From positions 1-64,000 of the forward strand of contig JAUYDL010000029.1 of the NCBI GenBank assembly GCA_030691865.1: 64,000 nucleotides of DNA, written 5' to 3'. Source of the DNA: Candidatus Omnitrophota bacterium. Lineage in GTDB: Bacteria; Omnitrophota; Gorgyraeia; Gygaellales; Profunditerraquicolaceae. The position numbers and the translations under genes are program-made. Below, piece after piece: positions 16,404-24,179 of this stretch (position 1 is the stretch's first letter; each line of letters begins with the position of its first letter). A model generated the notes under the pieces. The model was not told the origin of the DNA, did no database searches, and saw only the letters and a list, made by a program, of their open reading frames with translations.

Positions 16404-16718
16404 TTATTGAACTCCTGCTGCATCCGGTTTAACTGTTTCTGCTGGCAAGATTACTGCGGGCTTTGCAGTACGCACATCGCGCATTAATGACTTACTCTGC
16501 TTAACCGATAAAACTGCCAAAGCTAAACAAGTTATGAAGAAAACAACCGACATAATCGTGGTTATACGCGTAAGAAAAACACTGGTCTTGGTTCCAAACA
16601 TCGACTCTACCCCGGCAAAACTTTCTACTAAGCCGGCGCCTCTTCCGCGCTGAATTAAAACTAATCCGATTAAAACTACACAAGCAGTCACATGAATTAT
16701 AATCAAAAATGTCATCAT
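16404..16718 (-). CDS. secG: Preprotein translocase subunit SecG
   Basis: A 104-residue membrane protein: first helix MTFLIIIHVTACVVLIGLVL, the conserved QRGRGAGLVESFAG loop and FGTKTSVFLTRITTIMSVVF leading into the second helix, then a Pro/Ala-rich tail. SecG assists SecYEG in protein export. The start overlaps the tpiA stop by 4 bp; secG after tpiA is a widespread bacterial arrangement. Confidence 0.93.
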   Translation of the reverse strand: MMTFLIIIHVTACVVLIGLVLIQRGRGAGLVESFAGVESMFGTKTSVFLTRITTIMSVVFFITCLALAVLSVKQSKSLMRDVRTAKPAVILPAETVKPDAAGVQ

Positions 16719-17482
16719 TTTACAACCTCGCTGGTTCGAGTAACGATTGCACTAAAACTATCCACCTTTAAGCTTGCCCCGCCCACCAAAGCACCGTCCA
16801 CATCCGGTTTACCGATTAACTCCGCAATATTTTCAGGCTTCACACTTCCGCCATACTGGATTCTAATACTACCGGCCACTTCTTCCCCATACATCTTTCT
16901 TAATAAATCACGGATATATTTATGCACTTCCTGCGCTTGATCGCTAGTAGCAGTCTTACCCGTACCAATTGCCCAAACCGGCTCGTAAGCAATCACAGTT
17001 TTGATCATATCTAGAGCGCTAATATCCGCTAGGCTACCTTGAATATGATTTTGGATAACTTTAAAGGTATTGCCCGATTCTCTTTCCTGCAGATTCTCCC
17101 CCACGCAAATAATCGGAGTCAACCCATGCTTTAAGCAGGCTTTAATTTTTTTATTTACAGTCTCATTAGTATCGCCGAAAAACTGCCTGCGTTCAGAGTG
17201 CCCGACAATAACATACTGGCAACCCGCATCCTTAAGCATAACCGCAGAAACCTCTCCTGTAAAAGCACCCTCATCCTGCCAATAGATATCCTGAGCGCCT
17301 ATGGTTATATTACTATCTTCCAAATCATCCGCCAAATACGCCAGTAATGTATAAGCGGGACAAATTACGATATCCACATTTTCTATTTTATAAAGTTCTC
17401 TTTTTAAGGCAACCGCTAATTCCTGGCCGTCTTTAATCGTTTTGTACATCTTCCAGTTTCCAGCGATAATTAATTTTCTCAT
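16715..17482 (-). CDS. tpiA: Triosephosphate isomerase
   Basis: A 255-residue TIM barrel interconverting glyceraldehyde-3-phosphate and dihydroxyacetone phosphate. Catalytic features are GNWKMYK (Lys), IVGHSERRQFF (His) and VIAYEPVWAIGTGKTA (Glu), and the phosphate loop IQYGGSVKPENI. It has normal length. It overlaps pgk by 4 bp and secG by 4 bp. Confidence 0.97.
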   Translation of the reverse strand: MRKLIIAGNWKMYKTIKDGQELAVALKRELYKIENVDIVICPAYTLLAYLADDLEDSNITIGAQDIYWQDEGAFTGEVSAVMLKDAGCQYVIVGHSERRQFFGDTNETVNKKIKACLKHGLTPIICVGENLQERESGNTFKVIQNHIQGSLADISALDMIKTVIAYEPVWAIGTGKTATSDQAQEVHKYIRDLLRKMYGEEVAGSIRIQYGGSVKPENIAELIGKPDVDGALVGGASLKVDSFSAIVTRTSEVVK

Positions 17483-18660
17483 TTGTCCGTAAGCGCGGCA
17501 ATCCCGGGTAAAGTTTTACCCTCCAAGAACTCCAGGCTTGCCCCTCCTCCAGTTGAAATATGCGACATCTTATCTTCTAAATTAAATTTAGCAATCGCGG
17601 CTGCCGTATCCCCTCCGCCGATTATCGAAGTAGCCTTTAGGCCTGAGATAAATTTAGCCACCTCCAGCGTCCCTTTGCTAAAAGCATCCATCTCAAAAAT
17701 TCCTAAAGGCCCGTTCCAAACAATGGTTTTAGCCAAACTTAATTTATCTTCAAATAACTTAATTGTCTTAGGCCCGATATCCACGGCGATTTTACCGGCC
17801 GGTATATCAGGACCCACTATTTCGGTTTTAGCCGCCGGATCAATATTATCCACCACTACGTGGTCAATAGGTAAAAGAATCGCTTTATTTAATTTTTTAG
17901 CTTGCTCTAAAATCGATCTAGCTAAATCTAGCTTTTCTTTTTCCAGCCGAGAATTGCCAATCTCTATGCCTTGGCTTTTTAGAAAAGTATAGGCCATACC
18001 ACCGCCGACAATAATCGCATCACACTTAGGAAGCAGATTTTGAATAACCCCGATTTTATCCGATACCTTGGCTCCACCTAAAATAACCATAAACGGTTTT
18101 TGGGGATTACTAACCGCGCCACCTAAATATTTAATCTCTTTCTCTAAAAGAAATCCCGCGGCAGATTTTAAGAAATGCGTAACACCTTCGCAAGAAGCAT
18201 GCGCCCGATGCGCCGTACCAAAAGCATCATTAACAAAAATATCCGCCAAGCTAGCTAACTTTTTGGCAAAATTTGCATCATTTGCTTCTTCTTCGGCGTG
18301 GAAACGTAAATTCTCCAGCAAAATTACTTTTTTTTTAGAATTATCGATTTCCTGTTTGATACTATCGCCAACACAATCATTAAGAAATAATACATCCTGC
18401 CCGAGCAGCTCTTTTAAACGCGCGGCTACCGGTTTGAGGCTGTATTTAGCCACCGCTTTGCCATCCGGCCGGCCTAAATGGCTCATAATTACTAATTTTT
18501 TGGCCCCCTTCTTTAAAATATATTTTAAAGTAGGCACCGTTGAGCGAATGCGCGTGTCATCAGTAATATTAAGGTTGGCATCCTGCGGCACATTAAAATC
18601 CGCCCGCACTAATACTGTCTTGTTTTTTAAATCGATATCTTTTAAGGTTAATTTCGCCAT
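17479..18660 (-). CDS. pgk: Phosphoglycerate kinase
   Basis: A 393-residue glycolytic kinase transferring phosphate between 1,3-bisphosphoglycerate and ADP. Motifs: KTVLVRADFNVPQD, MSHLGRPDGK, GGAKVSDKIGVIQNL, IVWNGPLGIFE and SIIGGGDTAAAIAKF. I take the ATG at 18660 (MAKLTLKDID) preceded by a GAAGAAGAAGAG purine run; a GTG five codons upstream lacks a ribosome site. It overlaps tpiA by 4 bp and follows gap after an 88-bp gap containing a hairpin. Confidence 0.96.
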   Translation of the reverse strand: MAKLTLKDIDLKNKTVLVRADFNVPQDANLNITDDTRIRSTVPTLKYILKKGAKKLVIMSHLGRPDGKAVAKYSLKPVAARLKELLGQDVLFLNDCVGDSIKQEIDNSKKKVILLENLRFHAEEEANDANFAKKLASLADIFVNDAFGTAHRAHASCEGVTHFLKSAAGFLLEKEIKYLGGAVSNPQKPFMVILGGAKVSDKIGVIQNLLPKCDAIIVGGGMAYTFLKSQGIEIGNSRLEKEKLDLARSILEQAKKLNKAILLPIDHVVVDNIDPAAKTEIVGPDIPAGKIAVDIGPKTIKLFEDKLSLAKTIVWNGPLGIFEMDAFSKGTLEVAKFISGLKATSIIGGGDTAAAIAKFNLEDKMSHISTGGGASLEFLEGKTLPGIAALTDK

Positions 18661-18680
18661 CTCTTCTTCTTCCACAAGGA

Positions 18681-18715
18681 GGACACCCGCGCAATACCAA
18701 TCAGCGCGGGGTGCC
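18681..18715. terminator. GC-rich hairpin between gap and pgk
   Basis: GGACACCCGCGC pairs imperfectly with GCGCGGGGTGCC across a 10-base loop. No long U-tract follows on the minus strand, so it may attenuate or protect the gap message rather than terminate fully. Confidence 0.5.
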
Positions 18716-18748
18716 TTTCCGAATATTTAAGCTACAATTGACTAAACC

Positions 18749-19801
18749 TTATAGCCCCTTCTTAGCAATATACTCGCACAAATCCACTACCCGATTAGAA
18801 TAACCCCACTCATTGTCATACCAGGCCAGCACTTTAACAAAATCATCCTGAATAATCTTGGTAATCTTAGCATCCACTACCAAGCTTAATGCGCAATGAT
18901 TAAAATCAATTGAAACTACCGGATCCTCAGTATATCCAAGTATCCCCTTCATTGCGCCTTCGCTAGCTGCTTTAAAAGCAGCATTCAATTCTTCAACCGT
19001 AGCTTTTTTTGCCAACATTACGGTTAAATCTACTACTGAAACATTTGGCGTAGGAACACGAATGGCAAAACCATCCAGCTTACCTTTTAATTCCGGGATT
19101 ACTAACGAAATTGCCTTAGCCGCACCTGTAGAGGTAGGAATCATCGAAACGGCAGCAGCGCGTGCGCGGCGTAAATCCGAGTGCGCCATATCCTGCAACT
19201 TCTGGTCATTAGTATAGGAATGTATCGTAGTCATCAGGCCTTTAACAATCCCCCAATTATCCTGCATCACCTTGGCCACGGGTGCAAGACAATTAGTGGT
19301 ACAAGAAGCATTGGAAATCACGTGATGATTTTTAGGGTCATATTTTGATTCGTTCACTCCCAGAACAATGGTTATATCTTCCCCTTCAGCCGGAGCAGAA
19401 ATAATAACTTTCTTAGCACCTCCCTTGGTGATATGATTCTCTGCGCCTCGCACTGTTTTGCCCTTCTTATTCACTCCGTCATGCTTAATGGTAAATAATC
19501 CGGTAGACTCCACAACGATCTCTACCCCTAAATCTTTCCAGGGTAACGCTGCAGGATCCGTTTCCTTTAAAACTTTAATCGCTTTACCGTTAACCGAAAT
19601 TACATCAAGCGCGGTTGCCTTAACCTCACCGTTAAAGCGTCCATGCACAGAATCATATTTAAAAAGATAGGCGTTGCTCTTGGCATCCGTCAAATCATTA
19701 ATTGCCACTAGCTCTATATCTTTACTATTCTTCTCTAAAATAGCCCGGGCCACTAAACGGCCAATCCTGCCAAAACCATTGATCCCCACTTTAACAGCCA
19801 T
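18749..19801 (-). CDS. gap: Glyceraldehyde-3-phosphate dehydrogenase
   Basis: A 350-residue NAD-dependent dehydrogenase. The Rossmann start VGINGFGRIGRLVARAIL, the catalytic SNASCTTNCLAP (Cys), the His in IHSYTNDQKLQDM and the RRARAAAVSMIPTSTGAAKA loop are all intact. Length is slightly above the usual 335 residues owing to an insertion around KHDGVNKKGKTVRGAEN. The ATG follows GAGGAGGAG. A TATAAT-like box at 19817-19822 with a weak -35 may be its promoter. It heads the gap-pgk-tpiA-secG operon. Confidence 0.97.
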   Translation of the reverse strand: MAVKVGINGFGRIGRLVARAILEKNSKDIELVAINDLTDAKSNAYLFKYDSVHGRFNGEVKATALDVISVNGKAIKVLKETDPAALPWKDLGVEIVVESTGLFTIKHDGVNKKGKTVRGAENHITKGGAKKVIISAPAEGEDITIVLGVNESKYDPKNHHVISNASCTTNCLAPVAKVMQDNWGIVKGLMTTIHSYTNDQKLQDMAHSDLRRARAAAVSMIPTSTGAAKAISLVIPELKGKLDGFAIRVPTPNVSVVDLTVMLAKKATVEELNAAFKAASEGAMKGILGYTEDPVVSIDFNHCALSLVVDAKITKIIQDDFVKVLAWYDNEWGYSNRVVDLCEYIAKKGL

Positions 19802-19866
19802 TTGACTCCTCCTCTTATTATAGTTTTTTGCTTTCGTGCTACATCCTATCTACTAACTACTACCTA

Positions 19867-19895
19867 CCTGCCTGACGGCAGCCAGGGCAGGCAGG
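19867..19895. repeat. Short G/C-rich palindrome
   Basis: CCTGCCT...AGGCAGG inverted arms around a 15-base centre, in the gap between the galT-like gene and gap. Confidence 0.6.
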
Positions 19896-19916
19896 CTAAC
19901 TACCCTATATTTATGT

Positions 19917-20918
19917 TTAGTCTTTTACGGCTTTTAAATACTGCGCGGCTAATTCAGGCGAGGTTGGATCAAGATAAAAACCAGTTCCCCACTCAAAACC
20001 CGCCACCTCAGTTAAACGCGGCATAATTTCAAGATGCCAATGGTAATACTCTACGCCGGCATCGCCATTAATCGGCGCAGAATGAATTATATAATTATAT
20101 GACAAATTTACAAATACTTTTTTTAATTTCGCTAAAGTGTACTTTAAAATCTTGGCCAGCGCCACAATCTCTTCAGCTGACATATGGTAGAAATAACCGC
20201 TATGCTGCTTAGGAAAAATCATAATCTCAAATGGAAACCGGGAAACAAAGGGGCAAAATGAAATGAAATACTTATTTTCTAAAATCACCCTCTCCTTATC
20301 CTGGACCTCCTGACGAATAATATCGCAGAATATACAACGCTCCCGGTAATTATAATAATTTTGCGCTCCATGAATCTCCTCCAGCACATTTTTGGGTACC
20401 ATCGGCAAGGCGACTAATTGCGTATGCGGATGCTCCAGGGAAGCCCCGGCTGCTGCGCCATAATTACGAAAGACCATAATATATTTAAAACGGCTATCTC
20501 TTCTTAGATCCGCTGCGCGCACACAACACATCTTCACGTAACTTTCGATTTCCTGCGGCAGGAGATCCGAGATATCTTTATTATGATACGGGCTCTCAAT
20601 TAAAACTTCATGCGCACCGATACCGTTGGACATATCATAAATACCTAATCCCCGACGGTCAAGCTCACCTTCAATCTGTAAAACGGGAAATTTATTGGCT
20701 ACCACGCGTACCTGCCAACCGGGAGTATTCGCCCCTGTGCCCGGATCGCGAAAACAACTTATTTCAGGCGGGGTCATAAATTCATTGCCATAACAAAACG
20801 GGCATAAACCTCCGTCGGGAATATACTGCTCATATTTAAAATCTCCCGGTTTCTTCGGATGAACCGTATCCACGATCACCCAGCGGCCAACCACCGGATC
20901 TCTTCTTAATTCACCCAT
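19917..20918 (-). CDS. Galactose-1-phosphate uridylyltransferase-like protein with intact active site
   Basis: A 333-residue HIT-superfamily nucleotidyltransferase. The zinc site has CPFC near residue 40, and the catalytic motif is EHPHTQLVALPMVP, with the HPH-x-Q of GalT. A second CIFC follows, and the C-terminus has YHWHLEIMPRL and EWGTGF. The reaction would be UMP transfer between UDP-glucose and galactose-1-phosphate, although related enzymes act on other sugar phosphates. It is directly downstream of a paralogue (no gap) and shares its transcript. The glgC gene nearby makes another sugar nucleotide. Confidence 0.85.
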   Translation of the reverse strand: MGELRRDPVVGRWVIVDTVHPKKPGDFKYEQYIPDGGLCPFCYGNEFMTPPEISCFRDPGTGANTPGWQVRVVANKFPVLQIEGELDRRGLGIYDMSNGIGAHEVLIESPYHNKDISDLLPQEIESYVKMCCVRAADLRRDSRFKYIMVFRNYGAAAGASLEHPHTQLVALPMVPKNVLEEIHGAQNYYNYRERCIFCDIIRQEVQDKERVILENKYFISFCPFVSRFPFEIMIFPKQHSGYFYHMSAEEIVALAKILKYTLAKLKKVFVNLSYNYIIHSAPINGDAGVEYYHWHLEIMPRLTEVAGFEWGTGFYLDPTSPELAAQYLKAVKD

Positions 20919-21944
20919 CTATATTTTAACCTCTCTTAAAAATTTAGCTGTATCTTCAGGCGGAAGCGGACAGATATAAAAACCCGTTCCCCATTCAAAA
21001 CCCGCCACCTTAGTTAAACGCGGCATAATCTCGATATGCCAATGGTAATCCTGATCAATAGTCTTCCAGTAGCCCACCTTCTGCCGGCGAAAAGGCGCGG
21101 TATGAATGAGATAATTATAATCCGGGTCATTCAATCCTATCTTTAACTTTAAAAGCACAGCTTTAAGCACGCGGGCTAGATTTCTCCTGGACTCCGCATC
21201 CATACAGGTATAATCACTGCAATGCTTCTTAGGTAAAATCCAGGTCTCAAAAGGAAACCGCGCGGCAAACGGGCTAACCGCAACAAAACCATCAAAATCT
21301 AAAATCACGCGTTCCTTTTGCGCCAATTCCTGTTTAATTAAATCGCAAAAAACGCAGCGCTCATGATAATCGTAATATTGACGCGCCCCAACCAGCTCTT
21401 CTTTTACGCGTTTAGGAGTAACTGGTGTGGCAATCAATTGCGATCGCGCATGCCTGATCCCGCCGCCACCTGAACCTTTACCGTAATTTTTAAATACTAA
21501 AACATATTTAAACCGGCTGTCCCTCTCCAAATCCACTAATCTATCAGAATAGCAATTAAGCACTCTGGTAATCTGCTCTTCGCTTAAATCCGCCATATTG
21601 GCGATATGCTGATTCGTCTCAATCACAACCTCATGCGCACCTACGCCATTCATTACATCATAAATGCCGTTTCCACGACGATCTAAATCACCTTCAACCC
21701 TTAAAAATGGGGAAATGCTAGGAACTACGCGCAAATCCCAACCCGGGCCATTACGCGTAGAATTACGCGGTCGGATAGCATAAATTTCAGGGGGAGTATT
21801 TCCTTCCCTACCTTCACAAAATGGGCAGGCCAACTGATCTTCCTGATCTTTGAGTTGGCCGACAAATTGATCAGGGCGCCGTGCGCGTTCGGTGGAGATA
21901 ATTACCCACCTACCTATAATCGGATCTTTCCTTAATTCTGGCAT
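20919..21944 (-). CDS. GalT-like paralogue lacking the nucleophilic histidine
   Basis: A 341-residue homologue of the next gene with the same layout: CPFC zinc pair, HEVVIETNQHIANM, CVFC, and YHWHIEIMPRL near the end. Where the neighbour has HPHTQ this protein reads RHARSQ: the second His, which carries the nucleotidyl intermediate in GalT, is Arg (codon CGA). Known GalT chemistry should therefore be lost; it may be a regulatory or sugar-nucleotide-binding partner of the active copy, or use other chemistry. The ATG begins eight bases after a TATAAT box, so its message is probably leaderless. Confidence 0.82.
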   Translation of the reverse strand: MPELRKDPIIGRWVIISTERARRPDQFVGQLKDQEDQLACPFCEGREGNTPPEIYAIRPRNSTRNGPGWDLRVVPSISPFLRVEGDLDRRGNGIYDVMNGVGAHEVVIETNQHIANMADLSEEQITRVLNCYSDRLVDLERDSRFKYVLVFKNYGKGSGGGGIRHARSQLIATPVTPKRVKEELVGARQYYDYHERCVFCDLIKQELAQKERVILDFDGFVAVSPFAARFPFETWILPKKHCSDYTCMDAESRRNLARVLKAVLLKLKIGLNDPDYNYLIHTAPFRRQKVGYWKTIDQDYHWHIEIMPRLTKVAGFEWGTGFYICPLPPEDTAKFLREVKI

Positions 21945-21952
21945 AGAAAGTA

Positions 21953-21980
21953 ATTATAACAGAACTCCTAAAAGTTGCAA
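21953..21980 (-). promoter_or_regulatory. Promoter of the tandem galT-like genes
   Basis: TTGCAA (21975-21980), 16-bp spacer, TATAAT (21953-21958) on the minus strand, eight bases before the ATG at 21944. Confidence 0.65.
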
Positions 21981-21996
21981 CAAGTTTATAACATCC

Positions 21997-22075
21997 CGTC
22001 ATTGCGCGAAACGAAGCGACCGAGGGCGAAATGCCCGAGGAAGTGCCGAGCCCATCCGGGCGAGGCCAATCTCGT
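21997..22075. repeat. Repeat of the CGTCATTGCG...CAATCTCG type
   Basis: Begins CGTCATTGCGCGAA and ends GGCCAATCTCG, with CGAAGCGACCGAGG and GCCCGAGG/CATCCGGGC pairing inside. Related stretches occur at 23174-23211 and 41346-41382. Here it follows the RhuM gene stop. Confidence 0.65.
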
Positions 22076-22078
22076 AAA

Positions 22079-23113
22079 CTATTTATTTTTCCTTAATAGG
22101 CGTTTAGCGGCTTTCCGCTCAATCATTTTTACCGAGCGATCAAAATCGCTGTCTTTTGCATCGCAGGCTTTGATCCTTTTGAGATTAAATTTATCATATT
22201 GTACTTCCGCATGCCCAAGCGCAAGCTCATGAGATATCTTGCCTGCATGAGCGAGAATTTCCCGCTCATTAAGCGACAAAAATCCGTCAAGCTTTTTAAT
22301 CCAGTCCTTCATATACATGGGGGTACGGCGCATCGCCTGGCCTTCGGCGAAAATCAGATATTGCTCTACGAGATTGTTGAGCGCCAAAAGTTCTTGTCCA
22401 TAAAGATAATTCTTCGCGATGGCGACATCGTGTTTGCGAACTTTAGCGCCTCGCCAGCTGGTAAGCCCCATGTTCGTCTTTGAGCTGTCAGCGCGTTCGC
22501 GTATAATTTCCGCGGCTGTTTTGCCACTGATTGCCCAATGCATTTTATTCTGCACCGTTTTAAAGAAGTCAATGCTGATTTCCAATGCAGGATTGTAATC
22601 TACGCTAGTAGCATAAATGTCCGTTATCTTCTGATAGAACCGGCGCTCGGAGGTACGAATATCCTGAATACGCCGGACAACCTCATCAAAATAATCAAAG
22701 GGTTGATCGGGATTTTTAAGCCGTTCGTCATCAAGCACAAAACCTTTTACAATATATTCCCGCAAATGCTGGGTTGCCCATTGACGAAACCGCGTGGCGA
22801 TATGTGATTTAACACGATATCCAACAGAAATAATCACATCAAGATTATAATATTCAATTTTTCTTTTGACCGGCCGCGTACCTTCTATTTGAACTGTCAA
22901 GAATTCCTTGACAGTTGCCTTAGGTATTAATTCTCCTTCTTCGTAAATATTTTTAACATGGACGCTGATGTTCTGCTTAGTAGTCTGAAATAGTTCCGCC
23001 ATCAACTGCTGAGTCAGCCAGACCGTCTCATTTTGAAAACGAACATCAATTTTAATTTTTCCGTCTTCAGTCTGATAAATTATCAACTCGGACTTATTTT
23101 CTTTATTTTCCAC
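22079..23113 (-). CDS. RhuM-family protein
   Basis: A 344-residue member of the RhuM family. The N-terminal KilA/Bro-like part shows ETVWLTQQLMAELFQTTKQN and ISVHVKNIYEEGEL, then the family core EYYNLDVIISVGYRVKSHIA and FRQWATQHLREYIVKGFVLD. The C-terminal region includes EQYLIFAEGQAMRRTPMYM. The N-terminal part suggests DNA binding, and such genes often ride on genomic islands; the molecular role is unknown. A GTG start follows AAGGAG. It is bracketed by related repeats (21997-22075 and 23174-23211), and its base composition looks richer in GC than its neighbours, which suggests acquisition by transfer. Confidence 0.88.
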   Translation of the reverse strand: MENKENKSELIIYQTEDGKIKIDVRFQNETVWLTQQLMAELFQTTKQNISVHVKNIYEEGELIPKATVKEFLTVQIEGTRPVKRKIEYYNLDVIISVGYRVKSHIATRFRQWATQHLREYIVKGFVLDDERLKNPDQPFDYFDEVVRRIQDIRTSERRFYQKITDIYATSVDYNPALEISIDFFKTVQNKMHWAISGKTAAEIIRERADSSKTNMGLTSWRGAKVRKHDVAIAKNYLYGQELLALNNLVEQYLIFAEGQAMRRTPMYMKDWIKKLDGFLSLNEREILAHAGKISHELALGHAEVQYDKFNLKRIKACDAKDSDFDRSVKMIERKAAKRLLRKNK

Positions 23114-23173
23114 TGGTTAACTCCTTTTCTAACTTTTCAAGAAGTTATCTTTCATCTAGTTTGCCATAACCTT

Positions 23174-23211
23174 AGATTGCTTCGCCCCGCCTGCGGCGTG
23201 GCCCGCAATGA
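23174..23211. repeat. Repeat of the CAATGAC / GATTGCTTCG type
   Basis: GATTGCTTCGCCCCGCCTGC, then GCGGCGTGGCCCGCAATGAC. Similar in type to the element at 21997-22075 but on the opposite strand, at the upstream side of the RhuM gene. Confidence 0.55.
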
Positions 23212-23233
23212 CCGGAACCCGCAATGATGCAAA

Positions 23234-24178
23234 CTATTTATTCTTCCCTAAAATTTCACCTGCGGCAAGCTTATGCCCGATAATAAAATTCTGTGCCGAC
23301 ATACGCTTTCCCGCTTCCAGCTGCAGCTCTTTAATTTCTAAAAAACCTCTTGCGCAAGCCACAACAATACCATGCTTGTCCGCCCTGATCACTTCACCAA
23401 CTGAAGGCTTATGGCTAGGGAATATCGGTAGGACTTGCGCCTGAAATATCTTAAGCAACTTCTTGCGATAACTGGTAAATGCCCCCGGCCAGGGGATAAC
23501 CCCTTTTATCTGGTTATGAATATTCACGGCAGAAGTATCCCAATCAATTAAACCGATCTCTTTTTTCATCTTTGGGGCATAGACAACCTTATCTTCATCT
23601 TGTTCCACCAAACGATAATCCCGGTTATCAATAATCACCAACACCTCCATTAAAAGCTGGGCTCCGCATTGACTCAGTTTCTCTTCTAAACTAACCGCAG
23701 TATCCCGATCTTCGATTTTTATTTCCTTCTGCATAATTACCGGGCCGGAATCCATCTTTAGAGTTACATAGATAATCGTAATCCCGGTTTTCTTTTCCCC
23801 ATTAATTATCGCCCAGTTAATCGGAGCCGCCCCCCGGTAACGCGGCAGAAGCGAAGCGTGGATATTAATCGGCATAATCTTGGGAATATCTAAGATCTCT
23901 TGAGACAATATCTGGCCATAGGCGACGATTACAAAAAGATCCGCATCCAGGCTCTTTAAAAATTTTACGCTTTCTTTACTATTGATATTTTCCGGCTGAA
24001 AAGTTTTAAGCCCGGCGGCAATAGCCGTGTTTTTAACATCGGTAGCCGCTAACTGTAAATGCCGGCCTTTCTGTTTATCCGGCTGGGTAACCACACAGGC
24101 CAACTCATGCTGGCTTTTAATTAAAACCTCAAGAACCGAAACACCAAAATGTGCACTTCCGAAGAATATTATTTTCAT
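23234..24178 (-). CDS. fmt: Methionyl-tRNA formyltransferase
   Basis: A 314-residue enzyme that formylates initiator Met-tRNA using 10-formyltetrahydrofolate. The N-terminal domain shows IIFFGSAHFGVSVLEVLI, VTQPDKQKGRH, and the catalytic NIHASLLPRYRGAAPINWAI (Asn, His) with the Asp in TLKMDSGPVIMQ. The C-terminal OB-fold contains VIPWPGAFTSYRKKLLKIFQ. It lies 1 bp after priA, a common bacterial gene pairing (usually priA-def-fmt; no def here). Confidence 0.96.
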   Translation of the reverse strand: MKIIFFGSAHFGVSVLEVLIKSQHELACVVTQPDKQKGRHLQLAATDVKNTAIAAGLKTFQPENINSKESVKFLKSLDADLFVIVAYGQILSQEILDIPKIMPINIHASLLPRYRGAAPINWAIINGEKKTGITIIYVTLKMDSGPVIMQKEIKIEDRDTAVSLEEKLSQCGAQLLMEVLVIIDNRDYRLVEQDEDKVVYAPKMKKEIGLIDWDTSAVNIHNQIKGVIPWPGAFTSYRKKLLKIFQAQVLPIFPSHKPSVGEVIRADKHGIVVACARGFLEIKELQLEAGKRMSAQNFIIGHKLAAGEILGKNK

Positions 24179-24179
24179 C

